From Vibrio ishigakensis (GTDB lineage Bacteria; Pseudomonadota; Gammaproteobacteria; Enterobacterales; Vibrionaceae), in assembly GCF_024347675.1 (NCBI RefSeq), contig NZ_AP024881.1, positions 1,054,001-1,118,000 on the forward strand: DNA of 64,000 bases, given 5' to 3'. The notes beneath the pieces are model-generated. The model was not told the DNA's origin and searched no databases. It saw only the letters and a list, made by a program, of their open reading frames with translations. Both the position numbers and the translations under genes were made by a program. This document shows, in pieces, positions 1 through 15,000 of the stretch. How positions within the stretch are numbered: the first letter of the stretch is position 1; every line of letters starts with the position of its first letter.

Positions 1-3000
1 GCGGCGCAGGTGGCGGTGGTACGCTAACTATCGGTCTGTCTATTGCAGAAAATACCGTTGAGGTTGATACCTCGGCCTACATCAAGGGTGCGAATCAGGT
101 TGATAGTGCTGGCGCTATTAGCGTATCGGCGACAGCAACCAATGACATTGATGCAACCTCAGTAGCGGCAACCGCTTCGTTTGCAGCGGGTGCCGGTGGC
201 GGTGTTGCAATCAGTGGCGCGGGTGCTGAAGCAGTTAACAGCATCTCAGGTGTTACTCAGTCTTATATTGAAAGCTCTCAGATTGACAGTGCGAGTAAGG
301 TAGATGTTACGGCATCGGATACCTCAGATATCGATGCGACTGTGGTAGCGGTTGCAGTGTCTGGCGCAGGCGGTGCTGGCGGTGGTATCGGTGTGGCTAT
401 CGGTGCTGCACTTGCGACCAACAATATTGGTACTAGCAGTAATCGTCAGGCGGTTCGTGCCTATGTTAAGAACAGCGGTATTACCTCAACTGGCGCGCTT
501 AACCTAGATGCCGATGGCAATATGACCGTCTTCTCTGGCGTAGGCGCTGGTAGCATGGCGGTATCGGGCGGCGCTGGTGGCGGTCTATCTGGTGCGGGTG
601 CTGGCGTTAGTACTATCAATAAGATTTATGCAGACGTTGAAGCTTATATCGACAACAGCTCGGCTTCGAACAAGGTTATCGATACTGGTAGCGTAACGGT
701 TGATGCGGACAATACTACGTCAATCACTGCGGAAGCGGGCGCGGCATCACTTGCCGCCGCATTTGGTGCTGGTGGCGGTGCGTCACTAAGTATCGGCGTC
801 GCATTGGCCCGCAATACGGTGGATGCCAATACCTTTGCGTATATTACCGATGTGGGTGAGCTAAATAGCGGAGACATCAGTGTTACCGCAACCACAGACA
901 ACACTATTAAGGCAACCTCTGTGGCGGCTTCTATTGCAGCCTCTGGCGGTGTCGGTGGTGGTGTGTCTATCAGTGGTGCAGGTGCAGAGACCTCAAATTA
1001 TATCTATGGCGAAACCCAAGCCTATATCGCTAACAGTACCCTAGGTGCTTCAAATGACAAAGTGGGCGCGGTTGATGTTAAAGCTGACAATACTTCGAAG
1101 ATTGAAGCGACCGTGGCTGCAGTATCGGCTGCAGGCGCGGGCGGTGCCGGCGGTGGTATCGGTGTGTCTCTGGGTGGCTCGGTAGCGGTTAATGAGATCG
1201 GTGAAGATAGCGATCGCGTTGTGGTTAAGAGCTATATCGACAACAGCCAAGTACATACTTCGGGTGCTCTGGAAGTAGATTCAACCCTTGATATGACCAT
1301 AGATGCGGGCGTCGGAGCAGGCAGTGCTGCCGTTGTGGCCGGGGCTGCGGGTATCGCTGTATCCGGCGCTGCGGTAAGGGTAGAAAACTATGCCTATGCA
1401 GATGTAGATAGTTATATCGAAGACAGCTCTCAAGTTACCGCCTCTGATATTTCAGTCACCTCTTCAAGCGAGTCGGATATCGACGCGACTGCAGCAACAG
1501 CAACCATGGCAGCCTCGTTTGCCGGTGGTGTATCTGTCTCTATTGGCGCGACACGCGTTATCAATACCGTGGACATTGACCTTAACAGTGATGTTCGCAA
1601 CTCGACGCTGGATACTTCAGGTGACTTTACTCTAACCGCGAGCTCTACCGATGATGTTTACACCATGGGTGTTGCGACCTCAGTTTCTCTGGGCCTCGGC
1701 TTCTCCGGCGCAGGTGTGTTCGTTGAGAGTGAGGTGATTGGCGATATTGGCGTTAGCATGGTGGACTCGGATATCGAGGCCGCAGGTGATGGTTCGGTTA
1801 AGGCCCTTGCGAGTGCGAAGCAAAAATCTGAAGCCTACGGTATCTCGGGAGGCTTTATCTCGGCAGGTGTAGTATTTGCCGATAGCGATACTGACGTCGA
1901 TACATTCGTGACCATGTCTGCTACCGATTATGTGGGTGGCGACCTAACCATGGTGGCGAAAGCGACCGAAGACAACTACGTGCTAGCGGTTGCAGGTAGT
2001 GGCGGCGTATTGGCTGGCGCAGGTGTGGCGGCTGAGACCAACTCTACCAGTACCACTAAGGTTTCCATAGACGACGAATCCAGCATTACCTTGGGTGAGA
2101 ACTCGGGCGATGGCGTACTGGATGTGAAAGCAGAACACATCACTCGCTTTGATGCGCGTGTTGTTGCTGCGTCAGGTGGTTTGCTATCTGGTTCGGGTGC
2201 AGAGATCAATCATGATATCACAGCCGATGTAGACGTTATCCTAGGTGATGGGTCAAGCAATAGTGACTATCTAGAAATCAGCGCATCTGATATCAATGTG
2301 GATGCTATTAACCGAGCGCAGAAAGACCAAGACGGCCGAATTGATGTTGTGGCTGTGGGTCTTGCCAGTGCCGCAGGTGCTGACAGTATCACCACCCTAG
2401 ATATGGCGACCACCATCGATGTGGGTGATGATGCTGAACTCATCTCATGGGGTCTAGGTGATACAGACGGTATTGCCCTTAATTCCCTGAACGATCTTGA
2501 TATAACCGAGAAGGTGATTCTAAACGCTTCTGGTGCACTGGCAGGTACTGGCGCGACCATGAAGATAAAAGATGACGAGCTGCTGGCTAAGGTGCGAGTG
2601 GGTAAGAACGCGGTCTTGGTCTCTGAAGGTGACATCCAGATTGCTTCTCGTGGTCAGGGTGAGGTTGTAGGTACCGTTGAGGCTGACTCTAGCGGTGCAA
2701 TCTCTGTGTCTGTGACCAATGCCAACGTTAATATCACGCCGGTAAATACCGTACTTATCGACCAGGGTGCAGATCTAACCACCTATGGCGATATGAATAT
2801 CTCGGCCGGTACCGACACCGACTTTAACCGAGATGACTATAAGATCCACTCTCTGATTGATAGCTTCTCGGATAGTGTGATTCCTATTGATGATGCGGGT
2901 GCGTCCGCCACCCTGTCACAGACCAACAATATTACTATTGCCTCTGGCTCGCACGTTAAGACAGCACGTCAGATGAACCTGCATGCCGAGCGATTTGGCT

Positions 3001-6000
3001 TTGCCGATATGGATGCTCAAACCAAGACAGTGAACTGGGCATCGGCACTGGGCGGCACGGCTGAACTTGGCGGTGACGTGACTATCGGCACCACAGGTAC
3101 GGTAAGTAATGCTGGTACCCTAGAAACGGGTATTCGCCGTAATCAATCTATCGAGTTTGTTAGCTTAAATGACGACGGTAGCGTGGATGAGGTGAACAAG
3201 ACCGATGGTATTAGCTTCTCTACCTCTATCGAGGCGCTAAGCTCAAGCCTGTTCGACGACCTAGAATACGCCGAAGAGCAGCTCTCTATCTTTAATGACG
3301 GTAAATCTTCCGATTCTGAGATTGAGGCTTTTTATAAGTCAGAAATTAATCGTTTGCGCGAACTTATGGTTGAGAAAGGCCTGATGGATGTGGATGGTGA
3401 CGGCGAGTACTACGCGATTACCTTAAACATCCCGGTAATTACCGTTAACGACATTCACGCAGAGGCGGGTCGTATCGATATCCGCTCTGGCGATTATGAA
3501 GATACCGGTACGGTACTTTCTCCTGGTGATGCGTCAGTAACTATCTTGAACCACACCTTGGCATCATTAGTGGTGAATGACATAACCATTCCGCAAGAGA
3601 ATGGTGGCGTATTCCTAAATGGTGAGCGTCAAGATGTGGGCAGTGAGAATGACCCAGTTATCTCTATCATTAACGACGTTGACCTAGACCTTGCTCTGAT
3701 TGAGCTAAACGACAGGGTAGATACTGCAGATAACAACTCTGTTCTTACTTGGCCGTCTATTACCCTAAGAGGGGACATCGCAAACCGAAGCGGTAAGCTT
3801 GAGCTCAAGAGCTTGAGTGGCGAGGGTTCAAGCGCCCTAGGTAAGGGTGATATCAACATCTATGGTGACATCGATGTGAAAGATCAGGTGGTGATGACAG
3901 GCGGTTCGACCGTGATTAGTTTGCCGCCGGGCTCGACTTATTCTGTTGATGGCTCTGAGTACGCGAAATGGAATGCCGAGATTGGTAACAATGGTCTAGA
4001 GCAGGCGAATGCACTTGAGATCTTCAATCTGGTTAATCGTCAGATTACCGGTCCTAGCATTTACGCGGACAATATCTCGATCACTGCTGAATACATCAAC
4101 ATCAACGGTAAGATCCAAAGTGGTAAAGAGAGCTTCACCCTAAACATCACCCAAGATATGGAAGACACCATAGACGAGCTTCGTGCTGACGGTGCGACCG
4201 GTCTTGTACGTCTGGATGTGGGCAGTGAGGACTTCTCAGTATTCTACGATGCGACCAATGACCAGATCGTGGTTGGCGATATGCGCGTGAGCGGCGGCTA
4301 TATCGAGCTTGAGGGTCATATTCTTAACACCAACACCAATTCAGAAATTGAACTTCTTGGTGGCTACGCCGAGATTGATGTGATTAACAACACCGACCTT
4401 GATGTGAAGATCATGGGTCTGGATGCCTCGCAGCGCGGTAAAGGTACTCTGATTATTCGCGACAAGGCGAAAGGAACCTCAGATAACCCTGTAGAGACTA
4501 TCTACACCAAGGATGCGAGTGGCGTGACTGTCACTACTAATGGTGTGGCGACAACGGGTTCTGATGATATGACCTATGACCCTAGAGAGGGCTGGCGTTA
4601 TTCCTGGACCATGGGTCAAGAGACCTTTGAGCGTCGCTATACCACAGAGGGTACATCGTCTTGGCTGGGTATTGATGCCTTTGCTAAAGATCCGAAAGAT
4701 GTCTCCTTTGATGGCGAGCCAGAGGTAGTAGGTACTCCAACACTGCGTGGTGAGGGGGCTTATTTTGAATTCGATGAAGGTGGTGAAACCTATATCTTTA
4801 GTGAGCTAGATGAGCCAATTGAACTCGAAAATGAAACTTCATTGGTTCGCAAGTGGACTGAGAGTACTTGGTGGGGTAAGAAAACTTACTACGCTAAGTT
4901 TGTAGAAGAGAGCAAGGTTCGCTACGAGTCGACCCACTCTATCCGCGCCGATTATGGTGTAGCTATCACCTTCACTGGTCTTGAAGCAGGTTCTATCGAT
5001 ATCACCTCGGAAAACGGTGGTAGCGTGATTGTTCAAGGTGCCATCAGCAATACCGAGGGTACCACTACCATCACTACAGACGCGGATATCATTACTAAGT
5101 CGACAGGTAGTGTCGGCGGTATGGACATCGTACTAGACGCTAAGCGCATCGGTGGTGAGGTTCAAACCAATGTAGATGGCAGTATTGAGGCTGCTAGCAA
5201 CGCACTACGTGTGAATCTAACCAACAATGGCGGTGGTGGCATTACCGCTAGCACCAACGGCGGCCGTATCAACATCGTTGAGACAGATGGTCCACTAGTG
5301 GTGAAAAATATTACCTCTGCAACCAGTCGTCAGCTTAGCAATGACACTGGTGGCAAGGTTTACTTATCTGCGGTGGGTGGTGTTGAAGCTGAGTCTGGAA
5401 CCGCAGGCGTTGTACGTGGCGGCCAGATCTACATTAACTCTGAAGCGCATGTGGGCAGTAATTCACAAGCACTGGCTATCGACAGTGGCGTGAAGAATAC
5501 CGACTCAGTGACCGTATTGGCGGTTAACGATATCTACCTAAGCGAAACCGATGGTGACTTCCTAGTTAAAGAGATCACCTCAACCTCTGGTGATGTAACA
5601 GTTACTGCATCGAAGGGCTCGCTCATTGATGCTAATAACTCAACGGCTCGAGATGAACGTACCTATGAGGACCTAAGCACAGGCCTTTGGGAGAACCTTG
5701 GCCTTATCGGTGGCAGTGATGCCGCTAACGCTAAGATTCAGAATGTTATCGATGCCTATGTGAGTGCTCGTGAGATGGAGTACAGCACTTACTGGAACAT
5801 TCGCAATGGCCAATTTGATGGCACCTATATTGCTGATGAAGAAGTGGGTCTATCGGTAGATGAAGAGGCGTACTACCGTGAGGTATACGAGACTATCGGC
5901 ACTGAAGATGGCCTGACTGGTAGTGATCTAGATACCTTTGTTGATGATGCTATCCAGACCCTAGTGAATAAGCGCACCGCAGAGTATCACGCGCTACATG

Positions 6001-9000
6001 CCACCTATGGTGGCGAGGCTTATGATGACGAATACGAATATGTATTGAGTCAGGATGAGACAGATAGCCTAACGGCGAGTGTGCATGTTTGGACCGAAGA
6101 TGAGCTTACCAACCTTATTAGCGGTAGCCTGCTAAAACCTATCACCAACACCCAAGCAACCATCGAGGATGCCAACATCTCAGCTGGCGGTGATATCACT
6201 ATCGTTACGCAAGATGATATCGGTAGCGCAGTGGGCTCAGTTGAAATAGACCTTGATGGTGATTACTCAGATGATGAGCGTGTGCAGCTTGCTGCTGCTG
6301 AACGTAACGATGTTTACTTCTTGTTTACTGAGCGCACTCAAAACGTGGTTGTGGATGTGGTTGAGTCAGACAGTGGCGACCAATTAGTTCGTTCATCAGG
6401 CAACTGGGTAAGCGATGGCTTTGTGGCTGGTATGCAAATTCGAATTGCCGGCGACAGTGCGAACGCAAATGACGAAGGCAGTTTCTATGAGATTGCTTCG
6501 GTTACCTCGGACACCCTAACCCTAACCTCGACGGCTCTGTCTGTTGAATTTGCAGTAAGCATGGATGTGGCGGCTATCAGCAGCACGCCTTATCTGACTA
6601 CCTTGGTGAATACCGACGGTGATACTTGGGCAAGCCTTGGTCTGGTGCAAGATGGCTTTGTGTCCTTGGGTAGCGAGGTGTATCAAATCAGTCGCGTTGC
6701 TGGTCTGGTCATGGACCTTGAAGAGGTCGACCCTAGCATTGCAAGCGATGTAACTGCTTTGGATTCTAACGACTACCGCACAGCGAGTGTGACTAAAGTG
6801 GTTATCGACCAGCGCGAAGATATCGATGTGCTGGTTACCGGTTCAATTAGCGCAACGGCTACGGGTAACGTTTATCTTGGCTCTGAACAATCGATGCAGA
6901 TTGATTCAGTATCTGGCGATAACGTGCGCATCAAGTCGAAGCAGGATCTAACCGATGGCACTGGAAACAGTGCGTCAGTAACCGCTGGCTCTACCTTGAT
7001 CCTTGAGGCAGGCTCTGGCGCTATCGGCAGCGCAAGTAATCGCTTCAACATTGACCTAGCAACGGATGCAACCCTAACTGCTCGTGCAGAGGGCGACATC
7101 TTTATTACCGAGATTAACTCTGACATCAATGTTGCGACCATCTTCTCAAGTGGCGGAACCGTTGACCTGCTAGCTGTGAACGGCTCTATTGTCGATAGCT
7201 TTGATCATGACTATGAGAACATCCGCGCCGTTGATGTAGTGCTAACCGCAAACTCAGGCGGCATCGGTACTATTGGTAACCTTCTAGATATCAATCTAAC
7301 CGGTGGTCTGCTAACCGTTAATGCTCAAAATGATATCCGCGTGAACGAGACTGAGGGCAACCTAGATGTTGACCATGTGGAATCAGCGCAGGGCGATGTT
7401 GAGCTAGCCGCGCATCTGGCTATTCTAGATGGCGTTGCTGACGACCCAAGTGAGCTTGCGGATATTGTGGGTGCAAGCATCTCGCTAACCTCACGCTTGG
7501 ATACCGTAGGTCAGGTAGGTAATGATATCGAGGTGGATTCGGGCTCGACCGAGGGTGAGAATCTAACCGTATCTAGCTTTAACAATACACACCTTACCGA
7601 AACTGTCGGTGACCTGTATCTAAACACTATTCAAACCGGCGCGGCGGCAATTGCCTTTATTGCAGCTCCTGCAGGTCGAATCCTGAATGATAGCGCCAGT
7701 GGCGACAATATTATCTCAGGTAAAACCTATCTGTTTGCTTCTTTAGATATTGGTAGCAGCGATAAGGCACTGGCGACTCAGGTAGGTAATATCCAAGGGC
7801 AATCCACTACGGGTAGTACCTATATTGAGAATACAGGTGCTCTGAACGTGGGTGGTGTAGTCGACGGTATTTCTAGCGGCTTTGAGGCTGGTGGTGAAAT
7901 CAATTTGGTTACACAGAGCCCGATGACTGTCGACCAAAACATGATTGCCAATGGCAACATCAATCTTAAGTCGAAGGATGATTCGGCTAGCGATGACATT
8001 ACTATAGCGTCGGGAGTTACCCTTGAGAGCAAAGCTAGTATCAATATCAATTCTGGTGATGGCTTTACTCTAGAGTCCGGCGCAACGCTGGATGCAGATA
8101 AGGACGTCAATATCCAGATAGATTCGGGTAAAACTGGCGACCAAGACGCAGTCGGCGCAACCCTAGATATACAAGGCAGTATCCTAGCTGGCGATGATAT
8201 CAATCTAAACGGTAATACTGACGACGATAGTTTTGTACTGCAAGGCTCGCTAGATGCAACCAACATCAATATCGATGCAGGTGAGGGTAACGATCAGCTA
8301 CTTCTCGATGCACAGAGCCTAATCGGTGATACCTATGTGAGCATGGGCGCTGGAGATGATGAGATCACAGTGAATCAGCTTCACACAAGAGCAGACAAGC
8401 TAGTACTTGATGGTGAAGGTGGCACAGATAGCTACATCATCAATCGCACTGGTAGCGATGCCGATTACATTATCGATATTGAAGACTCAGGTGCAGGCAA
8501 TGACGGCGCCGATGTGGTTAGCCTAAATGGTCTAGTAAGCGATGATACCTTCCTGATCCGCGCTAACTTTGTAGCAGCACTGCATGATGACGGTAATGGT
8601 GGCTATGGCAATACCGTTGAGCGTATTAACTACGATGGCAACATTAATGCACGCTTTATCATCAATGGTCTAGAGGGCGAAGATAGCTTCTACAGTGATG
8701 ATACCGGCACCATCTTTACCCTAGATGGCGGTGCAGACAATGATACCTTCCAAGTAGGTCAACTATTCGGTAGTGACCGAGTAGGTCCATTTGTGGCTGA
8801 CGGTGATGAAATTGAGACTACAGAAACCACATTGGGTTTCTTGAGTAATGGTAACAGCTTGCCGATGGTGATCTACGGTGGTGACGGTGAAGATAGCATC
8901 AAGGTTTACTCGAACAAAGCAGTGACCAAGCTTTATGGTGAAGCGGGCGATGATAGCTTTGTGGTTCGTGCCTTCTTGCTGGCTGACAGCGGTCTAACCA

Positions 9001-12000
9001 ACAACAGCGTAGATGTAGAGCTGTTTGGTGGTGAAGGTGCCGATACCATCGAATACAGTATCAATGCCGCACTTAAGATCGATGGCGGTGCTGGTAGCGA
9101 CAAGGTAGTGGTTCTTGGTACCGAGGGTGATGATAACTTTATGATCACCGAAGACGGCATCTTTGGTGCAGGTCTAAACATCGGTTATCAAGGCATTGAG
9201 TTTGCGGAAGTTGACGGCCTTGAGGGTGACGATACCTTCTATGTACTAAGCACTAATGCCGATGTAGAAACTACCATTATCGGCGGTCTGGGCGCTGACG
9301 TATTTAACGTCGCTAGCGATGTGACTAAGCCTATTGTTTCTTACTCTGTTGAAGGTCGCAGTAGCTTCATCAACCATAGCGTGTTCAGTGACGATGAGGC
9401 CTATAACGGCATCTTTGTTGACGGTGTCTCTCTGAATGTGGCTAGCCAAGAGAACGGCGCGGTAGCTATCGATACTCAATCGCTAACGGTTGACGAAGAT
9501 GGCATGACAGATAGCTATGAACTGTCTCTAAGCGTTGATGAACCAAATGTGGCGACTGTGGCTTATGTGACGGTTTCGGCGGCGCGCGCTTCAAGCAGCG
9601 ACAAAGACAACACTAATGGTCAGGCAGCCAGCATTCTGGTTTCCACCGATAACATCAACTTCTATGAGTCACTGGTCGTGACCTATGAGTCCGGCTCCAA
9701 CTGGCAAGACACAACCCAGATCTATGTGAAGGCTATCGATGATAGCGCCATGGAAGGGGTGCGTGACTATGTGATCAGCCATAGCGTAAGCAGTGATAAC
9801 CCTGACTTTGACGGTCTGGATATCGCGAACGTAGAGGTGAACGTATTCGACAATGACCAAGCGGATATTATCGTGCTTCCTCAGGGTGGTGATCAGCTTA
9901 CTGAAGGCGGCGTTAGCGCTACATTTGATGTACGACTTGCAACTCAGCCAGAGGTCGGTGAAACCGTAACTGTCTCCATTGCTGAGATGCTAGGTGCTGG
10001 CGGTTCTGCGCAACTGGAGTTCAGCACAGATGAGCTGACCTTTGACCACACCAACTGGGATCAGGTTAAGACCTTTAGTGTGAATGCTCTGGATGACCTA
10101 GATGTAGAGAACCTATATCAAGGCAGCGTCAAGCTAACTGCAAGCAGTGATGTCGATGATTCTGATTACAACCAAGTGGATGATGCAGAGCAGATCCTGT
10201 TTGTAACCGACAATGATAGCGGCGCGGTTATCGTGACTCAAACTGATGGCTCGACCCTAGTTAGTCAAGCTCAGGATGACGACTACAGCCTAGTGCTAAG
10301 CAAAGCGCCTACGGCTCCGGTAACAGTGAATCTATTGAACGATGGTCAGACGCTGTTTAGCAGTGAAGACCCACGCTTCAATGCCGATGACAATACGGTG
10401 ACCTTTGATTCTACCAACTGGGATCAACCTATCACCATCACTCTATCTGTGAACGAGGATTATCAAGAGCAAGAGGCTCAACCGGTTCAAAATCCACCAC
10501 TTCAGCCACATACCCTAACTGGTATTCAAGGCAAGCTGATCATTGAGGGCGGTGTACCTCAAGGTAAGGCGCGCGCATTGAGCGTTGCGGTGATGCTACC
10601 AAGCGAAACCGATACTGAGCTTCCGGTTAAGAACATTGAAGTGAGTGAGGTTCTTCAGACTGACGTGCTAAACGTGTTTAACGATGGCAGTCAGGAGAAC
10701 GACAGCGGTGTGCTTAGCGATACCAGCCTAACAGGTCTTGGTATGGGCGAGGGCATCGAATACAAAGACCTAGAGGTGGTTGAGCTATTTCTAGGCCAGG
10801 GTGATGACAATGTCGTGGTAACCGATACCGCTGCGGATGTGATTACCGTGGTGCACGGCGGTGGTGGTAGCGATAGCCTAAGCGTGACCGGCAGTGATGC
10901 CGATGGTGTGCTTATCCTATTCGGTGACACCGGCCAAAATGGTTTTGCCTATAACGCGACCTCTGATGAGAAAACCGATAAGGCTCGCGAGTTTAATAAC
11001 CCTGGAGCAGATATTATCAATGCTGCGGGTGCGGGCGGCTCGGTAACCATCTTCGGTGGCCAAGGCAATGATGTGATTACTGGCAGTGAATATGGCGACC
11101 ATATCGCAGGTGGTTCTGGTAATGACTTTATTGCAGGCCTTGGCGGTGATGACCATATCTATGGTGACGCAGGCTTTAATGTAGACGTAAGCACGCGTCT
11201 GGATTTGAGCACTCAGATCCTAACCGTGGTGAACATTGCAGATGCTGTAAACGACAACCTAGAAACCTCAGCCCCTCTAACCGTTGGTAGTGATACCATC
11301 AATGCTGGCAGTGGCGATGATGTCGTGATTGCCGACAAGGGTGTGATTAACCAACTAGATGGCGTTAACCGTATCCTTTCTACCTCACTAAGTGATGTAA
11401 CAGAGGTGAGCAACGTCGGCTTTACCAATGGCGGTGGTGACACCATCACAGGCAGCGCCGGTAACGATATCCTGCTTGGTGGCCAAGCATCGGATTCAAT
11501 CTATGGTGGTAATGGTCCTGAGGGAGCTGATATTGCAGGTAATGATAGCGATATCATCCTTGGTGATATGGGTAATATCCTGATTGATACAGGCGTGGTT
11601 ACCCTGATTGCTACCTCGGATACTAACACTGGTAGCAACGACGTAATCCATGGTGATGAAGGTGACGACATTATCCTAGCGGGGGCTGGTAGCGATTACG
11701 TCGAGTCGGGTTCGGGCAATGATTGGGTGTTGGGAGACTTTGGTGAAGTAGACCTAAGAAACAATGCGATTGCACTGAAAACTGAACAAGGCAATAGCAA
11801 TGCCTCTGGCAATGACGAGATTCACCTTGGTTCTGGCAACGATAGTGTGCTTGGTGGTCTTGGTAGCGACACCATTACCTCTGATTCAGGCAACACCCAT
11901 GTTATTGCGGACAATGGTGAGTTGAATTACCTAGGTGCGTGGAACGACAGCTCTGTCCTTGCAAGCGCGTTAAGCAATGATATCAACCTTGGTGGTGATG

Positions 12001-15000
12001 ATGATGTCACCCTTGGACTTGGTGACAACATTGTCATTGCTGGCTTTGGCTCTGATGAGGTAAGCACCAATAACGGCAATGATAGCGTTATCGGTGATAA
12101 CGGTCAGATTAACCTCGTAGATGGTGTTATCCGCACTATGCAAAGCACGGATGCAGATCGCTCTACTGCAGCGGCCGATACTATCCATCTGGGTGCGGGT
12201 GCAGACCGTGTGATTGCAGGTCTAGATACCTTTACCGAAGAGCTTACCGAAACCGTCAACGGCATCGAGCTTGTTACCACCATTGAGAATGATGAGATTA
12301 CCTCAGATTCAGGTAATACCCATGTCATCTCAGACAATGGTGTATTGACTTACAACGCCGATGGCATCTTGGTTAACGCTATGGCGACTGAAACCGACCG
12401 AGGCGGTGATGACGAGGTTACCCTGGGTGAGGGTGACAATGTCGTTATCGCGGGTCAAGGTGCAGATACCATAATCACAGCGGGTGGTGGCGATATCATC
12501 ATGGGTGATAACGGTGAGCTTAACTTCGATGACCAAGGCGTATTCGTTAAGGCTGAGTCGACCGCTATTGACCAAGGTGGCAATGACACCATCAATGCGG
12601 GGAACGGCGATAATCGCATTATCGCAGGCTTTGGCTCTGACGAGGTGACTACAGGCTCTGGTAGCGATGTGGTTATTGGTGACAACGGTCAGGTTGACCT
12701 AATCGATGGCGTAGTTCGCGTAATCCTGAGCACGGATACCGAGAATGCAACCGCGGGTAGCGATACCATCAAGGTAGGAAGTGGCTTCGACCGAGTGATT
12801 GCTGGCCTAGATAGCGACATCGTGACGTCGGATTCTGGCAACAGCCATGTTATCGCTGATAACGGCGTGCTGACATACAACGCAAACGGCATTCTGACTA
12901 ATGCGAAGTCTACTGAAACTGACCTTGGTGGCAACGATGAAGTGACCCTAGGTGAGGGTGATAACCTGGTTATCGCAGGTATGGCTTCTGATACCGTTAA
13001 CACGGCGAATGGTGAAGACATTATCCTTAGTGACAATGGTGAGATCAGCTTCGATGCCAATGGCGTACTGATGCAGGTTAAGTCGACCTCACTAGAGCTT
13101 GGTGGTGATGACGTTATCAATGCGGGTAATGGCGACAATATCGTAGTCGCGGGCTTTGGTAGCGATGAGGTAACTACGGGCTCTGATAATGATGTCATCA
13201 TCGGTGACAACGGTCAGATTGACCTTGTGAGTGGCGTGATTCGTTCAATGCAAAGCACTGATAGCGTGGATGCTACCGCGGGCAACGATAACATCAAATC
13301 GGGCACTGGCTTTGACCGTATCATCGCAGGTTTAGATAGCGATGTTGTAATGTCTGACTCAGGCGACAGCCATGTGATTGCGGATAACGGTCTGCTTAAC
13401 TACAACGCTCAAGGCGTGTTGGTCCGTGCTCGCACTACGGAGCAAAATCTAGGTGGCGATGATGAGGTTACTCTAGGTAGTGGCGATAACCTAGTGCTAG
13501 GTGGTATGGGTAACGACACCATTACTACCTTCACCGGCGATGATGTTGTAGTGGGTGATAATGGTGAGGTTGTAGTTAGTAATGGCGTTGTGCGTCTTAT
13601 CCAGAGCAGCGATGCAGATGAGAGTACCACAGGTGACGATACCATTAAGGTAGGTACAGGTTCTGACCGAGTAATTGCGGGTCTTGGTGATGACAGCGTG
13701 ATGTCTGATTCTGGTGATACCCATGTACTGGCCGATAATGGCTTCCTATCTTACAACGCCGATGGTCATCTGATTCTGGCAACAACCACTCAAGAGGCCC
13801 TTGGTGGTGACGATGAAGTAATCCTAGGAGAGGGTGATAACACGGTTATCGGTGGTAACGGCAATGATGTCATTACTACCGCCAACGGTATGGACCACAT
13901 CATAGGTGACAACGGTCAGATCCAGTATGACAGCGATGGTATTCTGGTTCAGGCGAAGACTACTGCCTTTGATCAAGGCGGGTCGGATACCATCAATGCA
14001 GCCAATGGTGAAAACCTAGTGCTAGGTGGTAATTCCGGTGACCAAATCACCACAGGTGATGATAAAGATATCGTTATTGGTGATAACGGCGAGGTCGATT
14101 ACGTTGACGGTGTACGCCGCTTGATCACAAGCACTGACACCGAAAACGGCACTGGCGGTGACGATGTTATCAGCCTAGGCGCTGGTCAAGACCATGCTAT
14201 AGCCGGTGTGGGCAATGATGAGGTTCGTAACGCATCGGGTGAGAGCATCATTATTGGTGATGATGGCTTTATCAGTAACGATGCGGAAGGCCGTTACATA
14301 GAGGTCTCTACAGGTAATACCGAAATCGGTGGTGATGACCTACTAATCGGTGGTAGCGACAGAGACATCATCTTCGGCGGTTATGGTAGCGATGAAATCT
14401 ATGGTGGTGCGGGCCACGATATACTGGGTGGTGATGGCTCACTCGTTACGCGTGATGCGGACGGTACCATAGTGTTTGAGGCTATCGATCTGTTCACAGG
14501 TGGCAGTGACACCCTTGATGGTGGTGCGGGTGAAGACAGAATGCAGGGCCATTATGGTAATGACTTCTTCTTCGCCAACTTCAGTGAAGACGTATTAGTG
14601 GGTGAGTACGGTCGCTTTACCTTTGTTGAGATTGACGATGAGATTGTGCCTGAATCGATCATCTCTCTGGCAAACGGTGAGCTTGACCTTATCCGAGTAC
14701 TGCAAACTGGCTTGTTCAGTGGCTATGCAGACCAAGTTTATCAAGAGTCTGCGTACCGTGAAGTGGGTCGTGAGCGCGCAGAGGATGAAGCTGAGGCAGA
14801 GGTTGAGTTTACTGAAGAAGCCGAGCTCGCCTTTATTGAGCTTGGTGGCATCATGACCTCAACCGGCGCAGGTGGTGCCTCAGCACCATCGGCTCCAACT
14901 GCCAATACCGCGCCTCAAGCGCCAGCTCCAGAGCAAGAGCCTGAGGTTGTACCGCAAGAAGCTACAGAGCCAGCAGCGGAGGATGTCGCTCCTGTAGAAG

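Noticed and set aside
342..344. GTG as the start of the giant protein
   Set aside because: The frame is open upstream to base 3 with the same repeat pattern, so this is an internal codon of a gene that begins outside the window.
644..904. Minus-strand ORFs opposite the giant gene (this and many others up to 13.7 kb)
   Set aside because: They mirror the codon pattern of the plus-strand repeats, lack ribosome sites and have low-complexity Ser/Pro/Ala products.
11820..14270. Regularly spaced direct repeats, possibly a CRISPR array
   Set aside because: The repeats are in-frame coding RTX units of about 175 bp and 525 bp with diverged sequence, not short identical repeats with unique spacers.
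14602..14856. Second plus-strand ORF inside the 3' end of the giant gene
   Set aside because: Out-of-frame shadow with no ribosome site and Leu/Arg-rich product.
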